A stretch of 64,000 nt of DNA from Thalassobius sp047123305 (GTDB lineage: Bacteria > Pseudomonadota > Alphaproteobacteria > Rhodobacterales > Rhodobacteraceae), in NCBI RefSeq assembly GCF_047123305.1, contig NZ_CP138918.1, forward strand, positions 1,116,001-1,180,000, given 5' to 3'. Below the pieces are notes generated by a model that saw only the letters and a list, made by a program, of their open reading frames with translations, made no database searches and was not told where the DNA came from. Below are positions 51,100-59,062 of the stretch, one piece after another (within the stretch, counting starts at the first letter, position 1; every line of letters starts with the position of its first letter). The position numbers and the translations under genes are program-made.

Positions 51100-53799
51100 A
51101 TGTTGGGTTTCGGAACGCTTACCAAGAAGATCTTCGGCACGCCGAATGACCGCAAGATCAAGGCAACCCGCCCGTTGGTGGAGCAGATCAACGCGCTGGA
51201 ACCCGAGTTTGAAAAACTGTCTGACGAGGCCCTGATCGAAAAGACGGCTGAGTTCAAAAAGCGGGTCGAAGAGGGTGAAAGCCTGGAAAAGATCCTGCCC
51301 GAAGCCTTTGCCAACTGTCGTGAAGGCGCCAAGCGGGCGCTGGGTCTGCGGGCCTTCGACACCCAGTTGATGGGCGGCATCTTCCTGCATCAGGGCAACA
51401 TCTCGGAAATGAAGACCGGCGAGGGCAAAACCCTGGTCGCAACCTTCCCGGCCTATCTGAACGCGCTGACCGGTCGCGGCGTTCACATTGTGACCGTGAA
51501 CGACTATCTGGCGAAACGTGACGCCGAGTGGATGAGCAAGGTGTATGGCGCTTTGGGCATGACCACCGGTGTGGTTTACCCGCAGCAGCCCGAGGATGAG
51601 AAGAAGCAGGCCTACGCCTGTGACGTCACCTATGCCACCAACAACGAGCTGGGCTTTGACTACCTGCGCGACAACATGAAGTCGGAACTGTCCGACATCG
51701 CGCAGAAGGATCACTATTTCGCCGTGGTGGACGAAGTGGACTCGATCCTGGTGGACGAAGCACGGACCCCGCTGATCATTTCGGGCCCTGCCGAAGACCG
51801 CACCGAGATGTATGTCACCATCGACAAGATCATCCCCGAACTGCAGGACGATCACTACACTGTTGATGAAAAGACCAAAAACGTTTCCTTCACCGATGAG
51901 GGCAACGAATATCTGGAGCAGCTGCTGCAGAAGGCAGAGATCCTGCCCGAAGAGCAGAGCCTTTATGATCCCGAAAGCACCACCATTGTGCACCACGTGA
52001 ACCAGGGTCTGCGCGCCCACAAGCTGTTCACCAAGGACAAAGACTACATCGTTCGCGACAACAACGTTGTGCTGATTGACGAGTTCACCGGCCGCATGAT
52101 GGCGGGCCGTCGTCTGTCCGAAGGTCTGCATCAGGCGATTGAGGCCAAAGAGGGCTGCCCGATCCAGCCTGAAAACGTGACGCTGGCGCAGGTGACGTTC
52201 CAGAACTACTTCCGCCTCTATGACAAGCTGGGCGGCATGACCGGCACCGCGGCCACCGAGGCCGAGGAATTTGCTGAAATCTACGGTCTGGGTGTGGTCG
52301 AAGTGCCCACCAACCGTCCGATCGCCCGTGACGATCAGGACGATCAGGTTTACCGCACCGCCAAAGAGAAATTCGATGCGGTAGTGAACTCGATCAAAGA
52401 AGCCCACGAAGGTGGCCAGCCGGTTCTGGTTGGCACCACCTCGATTGAGAAGTCTGAATTCCTCAGCCAGTTGCTGACTGCCGCCAAGGTGCCGCACAAT
52501 GTTCTGAACGCCCGGCAGCACGAGCAGGAAGCGCAGATCGTGGCCGATGCCGGTAAACTGGGTTCGGTGACCATCGCCACCAACATGGCCGGTCGCGGCA
52601 CCGACATCAAACTGGGCGGCAACGTCGAATTCAAGATCATGGAAGCCATCGCTGCCGATCCCGAAGGGGATCACGGCGCAATCCGTGAAAAAATCGAGGC
52701 TGAACATGGCACCGATGAGCAGGCGGTGAAGGATGCGGGCGGTCTGTTCGTTCTGGCCACAGAGCGCCACGAAAGCCGTCGGATCGACAACCAGCTGCGC
52801 GGCCGTTCAGGCCGTCAGGGTGATCCGGGTCGCTCGGTTTTCTATCTGTCACTGGAAGATGACCTGATGCGGATCTTTGGCTCGGAACGTCTGGACGCGG
52901 TGCTGTCGAAACTGGGCATGAAAGAAGGCGAAGCGATCATTCACCCCTGGGTGAATAAATCGCTGGAACGCGCACAGGCCAAGGTCGAAGGGCGCAACTT
53001 CGATATCCGGAAGCAGCTGCTGAAGTTCGATGACGTGATGAACGAACAGCGGAAGGTGATCTTCAGCCAGCGTCGCGAAATCATGGAAGCCGAGGATCTC
53101 TCGGAGATCGTCAAGGACATGCGCGATCAGGTGATCGACGATCTGGTGGATACCTTTGTGCCGCCGAAATCCTACGCCGATCAGTGGAACACCGAAGGTC
53201 TCTATGCAGCGGGCATCGAAAAGCTGAACCTGGATGTGCCGGTCATTGCCTGGGGCGATGAAGAGGGCGTCGACGGGGATGTGATCGCCGAGCGTATGGA
53301 AGACGAAGCCGACAAGATGATGGCCGACAAGGCTGAAAAGTTCGGTGCCGAAAACATGCGCAACATCGAAAAGCAGATCCTGCTGCAGACCATTGACACC
53401 AAATGGCGCGAACATCTGCTGAAGCTGGAACACCTGCGCTCGGTTGTTGGATTCCGCGGCTATGCGCAGCGTGATCCGCTGAACGAGTATAAGACCGAAA
53501 GCTTCCAGCTGTTTGAATCGCTGTTGGACGGTCTGCGCGAAGATGTGTCCCAGAAGCTGGGGCAGGTCCGCCCGATGACCGAAGAAGAGCAGCGCGCGAT
53601 CATGGAACAGATGATGGCTCAGCAGGCACAGATGCAACAGGCCGCAGCCCCCGCCGCGCCAGCAGAAGAGCCAACCGGTGAGGCTCTGGAAGGCTTTGAT
53701 GAAAATGATCCCACGACCTGGGGCAATCCCAGCCGTAACGATCAATGCCCCTGTGGCTCCGGCAAGAAATTCAAACATTGCCACGGTCGCCTGTCTTAA
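51100..53799 (+). CDS. secA: Preprotein translocase ATPase SecA
   Basis: An 899-residue SecA motor for the SecYEG channel. Walker A is MKTGEGKTLV (104-113), Walker B VVDEVDSILVDEAR, then the preprotein cross-linking domain, the second motor half (ATNMAGRGTDIKLGG) and the helical scaffold and wing parts. The C-terminus ends in the zinc/SecB-binding motif with C883, C885, C894 and H895 (CPCGSGKKFKHCHG). The size is normal. It is divergent from the PPIase gene, which also serves secretion. Confidence 0.98.
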   Translation: MLGFGTLTKKIFGTPNDRKIKATRPLVEQINALEPEFEKLSDEALIEKTAEFKKRVEEGESLEKILPEAFANCREGAKRALGLRAFDTQLMGGIFLHQGNISEMKTGEGKTLVATFPAYLNALTGRGVHIVTVNDYLAKRDAEWMSKVYGALGMTTGVVYPQQPEDEKKQAYACDVTYATNNELGFDYLRDNMKSELSDIAQKDHYFAVVDEVDSILVDEARTPLIISGPAEDRTEMYVTIDKIIPELQDDHYTVDEKTKNVSFTDEGNEYLEQLLQKAEILPEEQSLYDPESTTIVHHVNQGLRAHKLFTKDKDYIVRDNNVVLIDEFTGRMMAGRRLSEGLHQAIEAKEGCPIQPENVTLAQVTFQNYFRLYDKLGGMTGTAATEAEEFAEIYGLGVVEVPTNRPIARDDQDDQVYRTAKEKFDAVVNSIKEAHEGGQPVLVGTTSIEKSEFLSQLLTAAKVPHNVLNARQHEQEAQIVADAGKLGSVTIATNMAGRGTDIKLGGNVEFKIMEAIAADPEGDHGAIREKIEAEHGTDEQAVKDAGGLFVLATERHESRRIDNQLRGRSGRQGDPGRSVFYLSLEDDLMRIFGSERLDAVLSKLGMKEGEAIIHPWVNKSLERAQAKVEGRNFDIRKQLLKFDDVMNEQRKVIFSQRREIMEAEDLSEIVKDMRDQVIDDLVDTFVPPKSYADQWNTEGLYAAGIEKLNLDVPVIAWGDEEGVDGDVIAERMEDEADKMMADKAEKFGAENMRNIEKQILLQTIDTKWREHLLKLEHLRSVVGFRGYAQRDPLNEYKTESFQLFESLLDGLREDVSQKLGQVRPMTEEEQRAIMEQMMAQQAQMQQAAAPAAPAEEPTGEALEGFDENDPTTWGNPSRNDQCPCGSGKKFKHCHGRLS

Positions 53800-53829
53800 C
53801 GACCGGTCAAACATTTCCGAACGCAAACG

Positions 53830-53870
53830 CAGGCGCGGGGTCCGAAAGACTCCGCGCCTGCGCCCTTTTT
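53830..53870 (+). terminator. Intrinsic terminator of secA
   Basis: CAGGCGCGG (53830-53838) pairs with CCGCGCCTG (53852-53860) around a 13-base loop, then CGCCCTTTTT. It lies 30 bases after the secA stop. Confidence 0.65.
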
Positions 53871-53925
53871 CTGCCCCTTTTCCGCAGTCCAATGGCAGGG
53901 AGTTAGTCTGTGGCAGGAGGCCAAA

Positions 53926-54918
53926 ATGGCTCTGACAAACCGTATTCTGATGGGCTGCGCATCGCTTTCGATGGCTTTTGGCATCGGCTTTGTCATGCAG
54001 AACGGGGCAGAGGTGCCGGGGCAGTCAAAACCTCAGCAGCTGGCTGCGGCGGCCCCTTCCGACCGGATCGAACTGTCCGGGATCACCCTGACCGTCGGCA
54101 CCTCTGGGACCGCCACGGACCTGCCGGTGAATGACACCAGCGCAGATGCCGCGCCGGTGTTGCCCGCAGAAGAGCCGGTGACACGTGTTGCCGCTGCCCC
54201 GCAGTTGGAGGCTCCGTCGGATCTGGACCTGCCCGTGCTGGAGGTGCCAAGCCGCCAATGTGACCCCAGCCTGTCGCTGACAGCGCAAACCGGTGCCATG
54301 GTGCTGATGACGGTAGATGCGCCCTGCCTGCCGGATCAACGTGTGACTTTCCACCACAACGGGCTGATGTTCACCCATATGACAGATACTGACGGACAGC
54401 TTGCTGTCTCTGCCCCAGCACTGGCCACCTCGGCTGTGTTCATTGCGGATTTTGGCAATGGCGACGGGGCTGTGGGGCACGTGATGGTGCCGGATCTGGA
54501 TCAATATGAACGGGCCGCCGCGCAGTGGCGGGGCGATCTGGGGATTGAACTGCACGCACGCGAATTTGGGGCCGATTACGGCCAGGCGGGCCACGTTTGG
54601 AACGGCGCGCTACAGGCGACGCAGGCAGGCGCCGCGCTGACCCTGCTGGGCGACCGCGCCTTGCCGGAAAGCTACCGCGCAGAGGTCTACACCGTGCCGG
54701 CTGCCGTGTCAGAGGGCGGCGACATCCAGCTGTCGATTGAGGCAGAGGTGACAGCGATGAACTGCAACCAGGACATTCAGGCCGAAGCCATTCAATGGCA
54801 CCCCTCGGGCAGCCTTGATGTGCGCGAGTTGTCGCTCTCGGTGCCGGGCTGTGACACGGTTGGTGACTTTCTGCTGTTGAAAAACCTGTTACAAGACCTG
54901 AAAATCGCCGCCAAGTAA
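53926..54918 (+). CDS. Hypothetical exported protein next to secA
   Basis: A 330-residue protein with an N-terminal hydrophobic segment (8-25) that is a signal peptide or anchor. A Pro/Ala/Glu-rich linker (about 30-105) precedes a beta-rich C-terminal region (110-330), with two pairs of cysteines that may form disulfides. Such genes next to secA are often just named translocase by position. I find no domain supporting that. AGGAGG precedes the ATG. The next gene, 33 bases on, is also an exported protein, so the two are probably one operon. Confidence 0.72.
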   Translation: MALTNRILMGCASLSMAFGIGFVMQNGAEVPGQSKPQQLAAAAPSDRIELSGITLTVGTSGTATDLPVNDTSADAAPVLPAEEPVTRVAAAPQLEAPSDLDLPVLEVPSRQCDPSLSLTAQTGAMVLMTVDAPCLPDQRVTFHHNGLMFTHMTDTDGQLAVSAPALATSAVFIADFGNGDGAVGHVMVPDLDQYERAAAQWRGDLGIELHAREFGADYGQAGHVWNGALQATQAGAALTLLGDRALPESYRAEVYTVPAAVSEGGDIQLSIEAEVTAMNCNQDIQAEAIQWHPSGSLDVRELSLSVPGCDTVGDFLLLKNLLQDLKIAAK

Positions 54919-54951
54919 GCGGCGCAGATCAGATCGGGCAGGGACAGAGCA

Positions 54952-56523
54952 ATGATCATTTTGCGTGCGGCGACTCTCGCCGCACTTTTTCTTGTCAGCA
55001 TGGTGCAGATGCTGTTGGCACAGGACGTCACCCTCACTTCACGCGATGGGACGGTGGAAATCTCCGGTGACCTGCTGGGCTTTGACGGCGAGTTTTACCG
55101 CGTTCAGACGATCTATGGCGAATTAACGGTGGATGGGTCCGGCGTGCTTTGCGAAGGGCCGGCCTGTCCCAACCTTGAGGATTACGTGGCCGAAATCGCG
55201 CTCTCGGGTTCGGACACGATGGGGCGGGTGCTGATCCCGGCCTTGGTGCAGGCCTTTGCAGACCGCAACGGCTACCGTGTTACCCGCCAGCGCACTGATC
55301 AACGCCACCTGATCATGACACTGGCCGAGGCGCAGGGCGGCCGGATCGCCGGAATTCTGACGCTGCGGCTGACCAATACCGATGAAGGGTTCGCTGACCT
55401 CTTGGCCAATGAGGCCGATATCGTCATGGCCCTGCGCGAGGTGCGCCCCGCAGAAGTGCAACGTATCGAAGAGGCAGGCATGGGCGATCTGACCGGTCCG
55501 CGCCGGGGCCGCGTTCTGGCTCTGGACGGTCTGGTGCCGGTGGTGGCGCGGGACAATCCGTTGCTGAAAATCTCCACCCCCGATCTGGCCCGTGTGGTGG
55601 CAGGGGACGTCAGCAACTGGGCTCAGCTGGGCGGCCCGGACGCCCCCATCACCCTGCATCTGCGCGGGGAAACCTCGGGCCTGTGGCAGGTGGTCGAAGA
55701 CAGGCTGCTGCGCCCGGCGGGCAAGTCCGTGGCGGAAGGGGCAAAGCGCTATGACAGCGATCTGGCACTGGTCGATGCGGTGGCACGGGATCCTTTTGGC
55801 CTGGGCCTCACCAGCGTCAGTGCGGCGGCGGACATCAAACAGGTGCCGTTGAGTGGCGCCTGTGGGTTCACATTGGGGGCGGACCGGTTGAGCCTCAAGA
55901 CCGAGGACTACCCGCTGTCGGCGCCGATGTTCCTGTACCTGCCAGCGCGGCGGCTGCCAAAACTGGGGCGAGATTTCATCAGCTTCACCCGATCCGAAGC
56001 CGCGCAGCTGGTCATTCGCCGTGCTGGCCTGACCGATCAGACACCCGAAGAAATTGCGATCAACGCGCAGGGTAACCGGTTTGCCAATGCGATTGCACAG
56101 GCGGCTGTGGATGATGGCGATGTGGTGGATCTGGGAGAGTTGCAGGCAATGGTGACCGCGCTGTCGGACAAGCGCCGCCTGTCGCTGTCTTTCCGTTTTG
56201 AAACGGGATCGAGCCGTCTGGACGCGCAGTCACGCTCCAACGTAGAACTGTTGGCGCAGGGATTGGAAGCGGGATTTTATGACACCCGCGACATGCTGTT
56301 TGCCGGGTTTAGCGATGGCGAAGGCGGCGCGGCCGCCAACCAGAGGATCGCGCTGAAACGCGCCGAAACGGTGCTGGCTGCGGTGCGGGAGGCGGCGGAA
56401 ACCGCCAGCTTTGATCAGGTGAGCCTGAGCGCCGATGGGTTTGGCGAAGCCATGCCGATGGCCTGTGATGACAGTGCCTGGGGCCGTCAGGTGAACCGCC
56501 GGGTTGAGGTCTGGCTGCGCTGA
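54952..56523 (+). CDS. Exported fusion of a substrate-binding-protein-like domain and an OmpA-like domain
   Basis: A 523-residue protein. The signal peptide is about 1-23. Residues 80-330 resemble the PstS-type phosphate-binding protein (IALSGSDTMGRVLIPAL, VVARDNPLLKIS, GETSGLWQ). The C-terminal part (about 410-523) is an OmpA-like peptidoglycan-binding domain (FRFETGSSRLDAQSR, FAGFSDGEGGAAANQRIALKRA, NRRVEVWL). It could hold a phosphate- or other ligand-binding domain at the wall. No Pst transporter genes lie near. It follows the exported protein at 53926. Confidence 0.82.
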   Translation: MIILRAATLAALFLVSMVQMLLAQDVTLTSRDGTVEISGDLLGFDGEFYRVQTIYGELTVDGSGVLCEGPACPNLEDYVAEIALSGSDTMGRVLIPALVQAFADRNGYRVTRQRTDQRHLIMTLAEAQGGRIAGILTLRLTNTDEGFADLLANEADIVMALREVRPAEVQRIEEAGMGDLTGPRRGRVLALDGLVPVVARDNPLLKISTPDLARVVAGDVSNWAQLGGPDAPITLHLRGETSGLWQVVEDRLLRPAGKSVAEGAKRYDSDLALVDAVARDPFGLGLTSVSAAADIKQVPLSGACGFTLGADRLSLKTEDYPLSAPMFLYLPARRLPKLGRDFISFTRSEAAQLVIRRAGLTDQTPEEIAINAQGNRFANAIAQAAVDDGDVVDLGELQAMVTALSDKRRLSLSFRFETGSSRLDAQSRSNVELLAQGLEAGFYDTRDMLFAGFSDGEGGAAANQRIALKRAETVLAAVREAAETASFDQVSLSADGFGEAMPMACDDSAWGRQVNRRVEVWLR

Positions 56524-56527
56524 AGCA

Positions 56528-57310
56528 TTACAGCAGCCCTTCTGCGCGAAAAGAGATTTCTGCGGATTTTCCGATGATCAAATGGTCATGAAGCGTCACG
56601 CTCAACGCCTCAGCGGCGCGGTGAATCTGTTGGGTCATGGCGATATCCGCCTCTGACGGGGTGGGGTCGCCGGAGGGGTGGTTGTGCACCAGAATGAGGG
56701 CAGAGGCGTTGAGCTCCAGTGCCCGTTTCACCACTTCGCGTGGGTAGACCGGCACGTGATCCACTGTGCCGCGCGCCTGCGCCTCATCCGCGATCAGCAC
56801 GTTTTTGCGATCCAGATAGAGAACCCGGAACTGTTCCGTGTCACGATGCGCCATCGTGGTGTGACAATAGTCCAGAAGCGCGTCCCAGCTGCTGACCACA
56901 TGGCGCTGCATCACACGGGCGCGCGACAGCCGGTGTGCCGCCGCTTCCACCAGCTTCAGTTCGCAGATCACGGCGTCGCCCACCCCCGCAACCGCCGCAA
57001 GCCGTGGGATTGGTGCCGATAGGGTGCGGTTGAAGTCACCAAAGGTGTCCAGCAACAGCCGGGCCAAGGGTTTAACATCTTGTCGGGGGATGGCGCGGAA
57101 CAGCACCAGTTCCAGCAGTTCATAGTCTGGCAGAGCATCCGCCCCACCTGTCAGAAACCTGTCCCGCAGCCGTTTGCGGTGGTCGCGGATATAGCTGGGC
57201 TGGCGTGCTGGCAGCTTGGACCGTTTGGACGGTGTGGATGCAGGCGCAGAATCGGGTAAGGGCACCGCGTCCTGAAACAATGGCAAAGGGGATTCGCTGA
57301 AATGGCTCAT
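56528..57310 (-). CDS. radC: RadC-family JAMM domain protein
   Basis: A 260-residue RadC homologue. A helix-hairpin-helix-like N-terminal part (about 55-130, with DRFLTGGADALPDYELLELVLF) precedes the JAMM metallopeptidase-like domain with HNHPSGDPTPSEAD. Conserved His-x-His and Ser-x7-Asp positions of the zinc site are present. RadC's old link to recombination repair is no longer accepted and its function is unknown. The ATG at 57310 (MSHFSESPLP) is preferred to an upstream TTG at 57370. It converges on the OmpA-fusion gene, with 4 bases between stops. Confidence 0.9.
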   Translation of the reverse strand: MSHFSESPLPLFQDAVPLPDSAPASTPSKRSKLPARQPSYIRDHRKRLRDRFLTGGADALPDYELLELVLFRAIPRQDVKPLARLLLDTFGDFNRTLSAPIPRLAAVAGVGDAVICELKLVEAAAHRLSRARVMQRHVVSSWDALLDYCHTTMAHRDTEQFRVLYLDRKNVLIADEAQARGTVDHVPVYPREVVKRALELNASALILVHNHPSGDPTPSEADIAMTQQIHRAAEALSVTLHDHLIIGKSAEISFRAEGLL

Positions 57311-57396
57311 GGCGTCAGCGTTGGGCAGAAAGGTTAGCAAAGCGTTAAGGGCGCTGCCCTCTGCGGTCAAATCTGCGATTTGCCCCCATTCACCCG

Positions 57397-57419
57397 GAGT
57401 ATTTTGGGATCGTTGAAAA
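57397..57419 (+). repeat. Short dispersed element, copy 2
   Basis: GAGTATTTTGGGATCGTTG then AAAA. Compare the copies at 6267 and 61925. It lies in the spacer between the divergent radC and the small gene at 57464. Confidence 0.38.
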
Positions 57420-57463
57420 GCTGTATTAACCGTCGTGTGGCGTGAAATTTAGCGGGAGCCAGT

Positions 57464-57775
57464 GTGGTGAAAAAAGGGAGGTCATGGCGGATCCAAGACG
57501 GCGTCATACCAGAGAATTTGCGAACTGAACTGGACGAGGAATTACGGCGGCATCAGGCGTGGTTGCAGAGCCTGTCCAACCCGTTACAGCCGCCCTGGGT
57601 GCTGTTTCCCACTTATGAACGCAGCAGCGTGGGCTGGCGCATGGGAGCGGGAGAAGATTATATGGGCCATTTCCGGCAGTGGTACGTGGCTTTGGATGCA
57701 ACGGCGCAGACCGCGTATCGGGCAGTAGAACCAGAACCCGATGGCTGGAAGGGTTTCTACGACCGTTTGCGCTAG
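57464..57775 (+). CDS. Conserved hypothetical protein
   Basis: A 103-residue soluble protein starting with GTG at 57464 or 57467, with GGGAG upstream. Features are IPENLRTELDEELRRHQAW near the N-terminus and GWRMGAGEDYMGHFRQWY in the middle, rich in Trp and Tyr. I recognise this shape from roseobacter hypothetical proteins without function. No domain is evident. It lies alone between radC (divergent) and dnaJ (convergent), separated from dnaJ by a bidirectional terminator. Confidence 0.68.
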   Translation: MVKKGRSWRIQDGVIPENLRTELDEELRRHQAWLQSLSNPLQPPWVLFPTYERSSVGWRMGAGEDYMGHFRQWYVALDATAQTAYRAVEPEPDGWKGFYDRLR

Positions 57776-57803
57776 TGGCGGGCCTTAGCAAAACAGGCCA
57801 TAA

Positions 57804-57826
57804 AAAAGGGCGCCGGAGCGCCCTTT
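57804..57826. terminator. Bidirectional terminator between convergent genes
   Basis: AAAAGGGCG pairs with CGCCCTTTT around a short CCGGAG-type loop. The A- and T-runs on both sides allow termination of both the 57464 gene and dnaJ. Confidence 0.85.
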
Positions 57827-57833
57827 TGTTGGA

Positions 57834-58982
57834 TCAGCCTTTCATGCTGTCCCAGAAGTTTTTCACCGAAGAGAAGAAGCTGGAGCTTTCGGGGTTGTTG
57901 TCCTCGGACAGCTCCTCGAACTCTTTCAGCAGTTCTTTCTGGCGGGTGGTCAGGTTCACCGGGGTTTCCACCGCCAGCTCGATGAACATGTCACCGGTGT
58001 GGCTGCCGCGCAGGGCGGGCATGCCTTTGCCGCGCAGGCGCATCTGGCGGCCGGATTGGCTGCCGGCAGGGATCTTCACGCGGGAGCGGCCACCGTCGAT
58101 GGTGGGCACTTCGATATCGCCACCCATGGCCGCAACGGTCATGGAGACCGGCACGCGGCAGAACAGATCGCTGTCTTCGCGTTCGAAGATCTGGTGTTTG
58201 CCCACTTCGATGAAGATGTAGAGGTCGCCCGTCGGGCCGCCGCGCATGCCAGCTTCGCCTTCGCCCGCCAGACGGATGCGGGTGCCGGTTTCCACGCCCG
58301 CGGGGATGTTGACGCTGAGCGAACGGTCCTTCTGCACACGGCCTTGACCGCCACAGCCCTTACAGGGGTTCTGGATGATCTGGCCGAGGCCGGAACAGGT
58401 GGGGCAGGTGCGTTCAACGGTGAAGAAGCCCTGCTGTGCCCGCACCTTGCCGATGCCGGAACAGGTGGGACAGACCTGCGGTTCTGCGCCGCCTTCTGCA
58501 CCGGAGCCATCACAGCTGTCGCAGGCCACCGAGGTGGGCACCTTGATGGTTTTCTGCTGGCCGTTATAGGCTTCTTCCAGCGAGATACGCAGATTGTAGC
58601 GCAGATCGGCCCCACGGGCCGCGCGATTGCGGCCACCGCCGCCGCCGCCCGTGCCGCCGCCGAACAGATCGTCGAAGATGTCCGAGAAAGAGCCAAAGCC
58701 AGCGTCCTGACCGCCAAAGCCGCCGCCGGGACGTCCACCGCCACCGCCCATGCCACCTTCGAAGGCAGCATGACCAAAGCGGTCGTAAGCGGCCTTTTTC
58801 TCGGCGTCTTTCAGGACGTCATAGGCTTCGTTGACTTCTTTGAACTGCGCTTCGGCGTCCGGGTTGTCGCTGTTGCGGTCCGGGTGCAGTTCTTTGGCCT
58901 TCTTGCGATAGGCCTTTTTCAACTCATCGGCCGAGGCCCCTTTGGCCGCGCCCAGTGTTTCGTAATAATCCCGTTTTGCCAT
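57834..58982 (-). CDS. dnaJ: Chaperone DnaJ
   Basis: A 382-residue type I DnaJ. The J domain (1-70) carries HPD in LHPDRNSDN, followed by a Gly/Phe-rich linker. A zinc domain follows with four CxxCxGxG repeats (CDSCDGSG, CPTCSGIG, CPTCSGLG, CKGCGGQG), then two client-binding domains. It stimulates DnaK ATPase and presents clients. It follows dnaK on the same strand with 80 bases between, so it is probably transcribed from the dnaK heat-shock promoter. Confidence 0.97.
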   Translation of the reverse strand: MAKRDYYETLGAAKGASADELKKAYRKKAKELHPDRNSDNPDAEAQFKEVNEAYDVLKDAEKKAAYDRFGHAAFEGGMGGGGGRPGGGFGGQDAGFGSFSDIFDDLFGGGTGGGGGGRNRAARGADLRYNLRISLEEAYNGQQKTIKVPTSVACDSCDGSGAEGGAEPQVCPTCSGIGKVRAQQGFFTVERTCPTCSGLGQIIQNPCKGCGGQGRVQKDRSLSVNIPAGVETGTRIRLAGEGEAGMRGGPTGDLYIFIEVGKHQIFEREDSDLFCRVPVSMTVAAMGGDIEVPTIDGGRSRVKIPAGSQSGRQMRLRGKGMPALRGSHTGDMFIELAVETPVNLTTRQKELLKEFEELSEDNNPESSSFFSSVKNFWDSMKG

Positions 58983-59062
58983 TGGGTTACCCCTTCTTGC
59001 GGAACGTCAGAGGCCGGCCCGGGATGGGCCGGCCCCCGATTGTGTTCCTAGGAAAACGCGGA

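Noticed and set aside
50923..52770. Very long open frame on the minus strand opposite secA, continuous with the PPIase gene
   Set aside because: It is an out-of-frame shadow of the GC-rich secA gene; the PPIase signal peptide and ribosome site place the real start at 50922.
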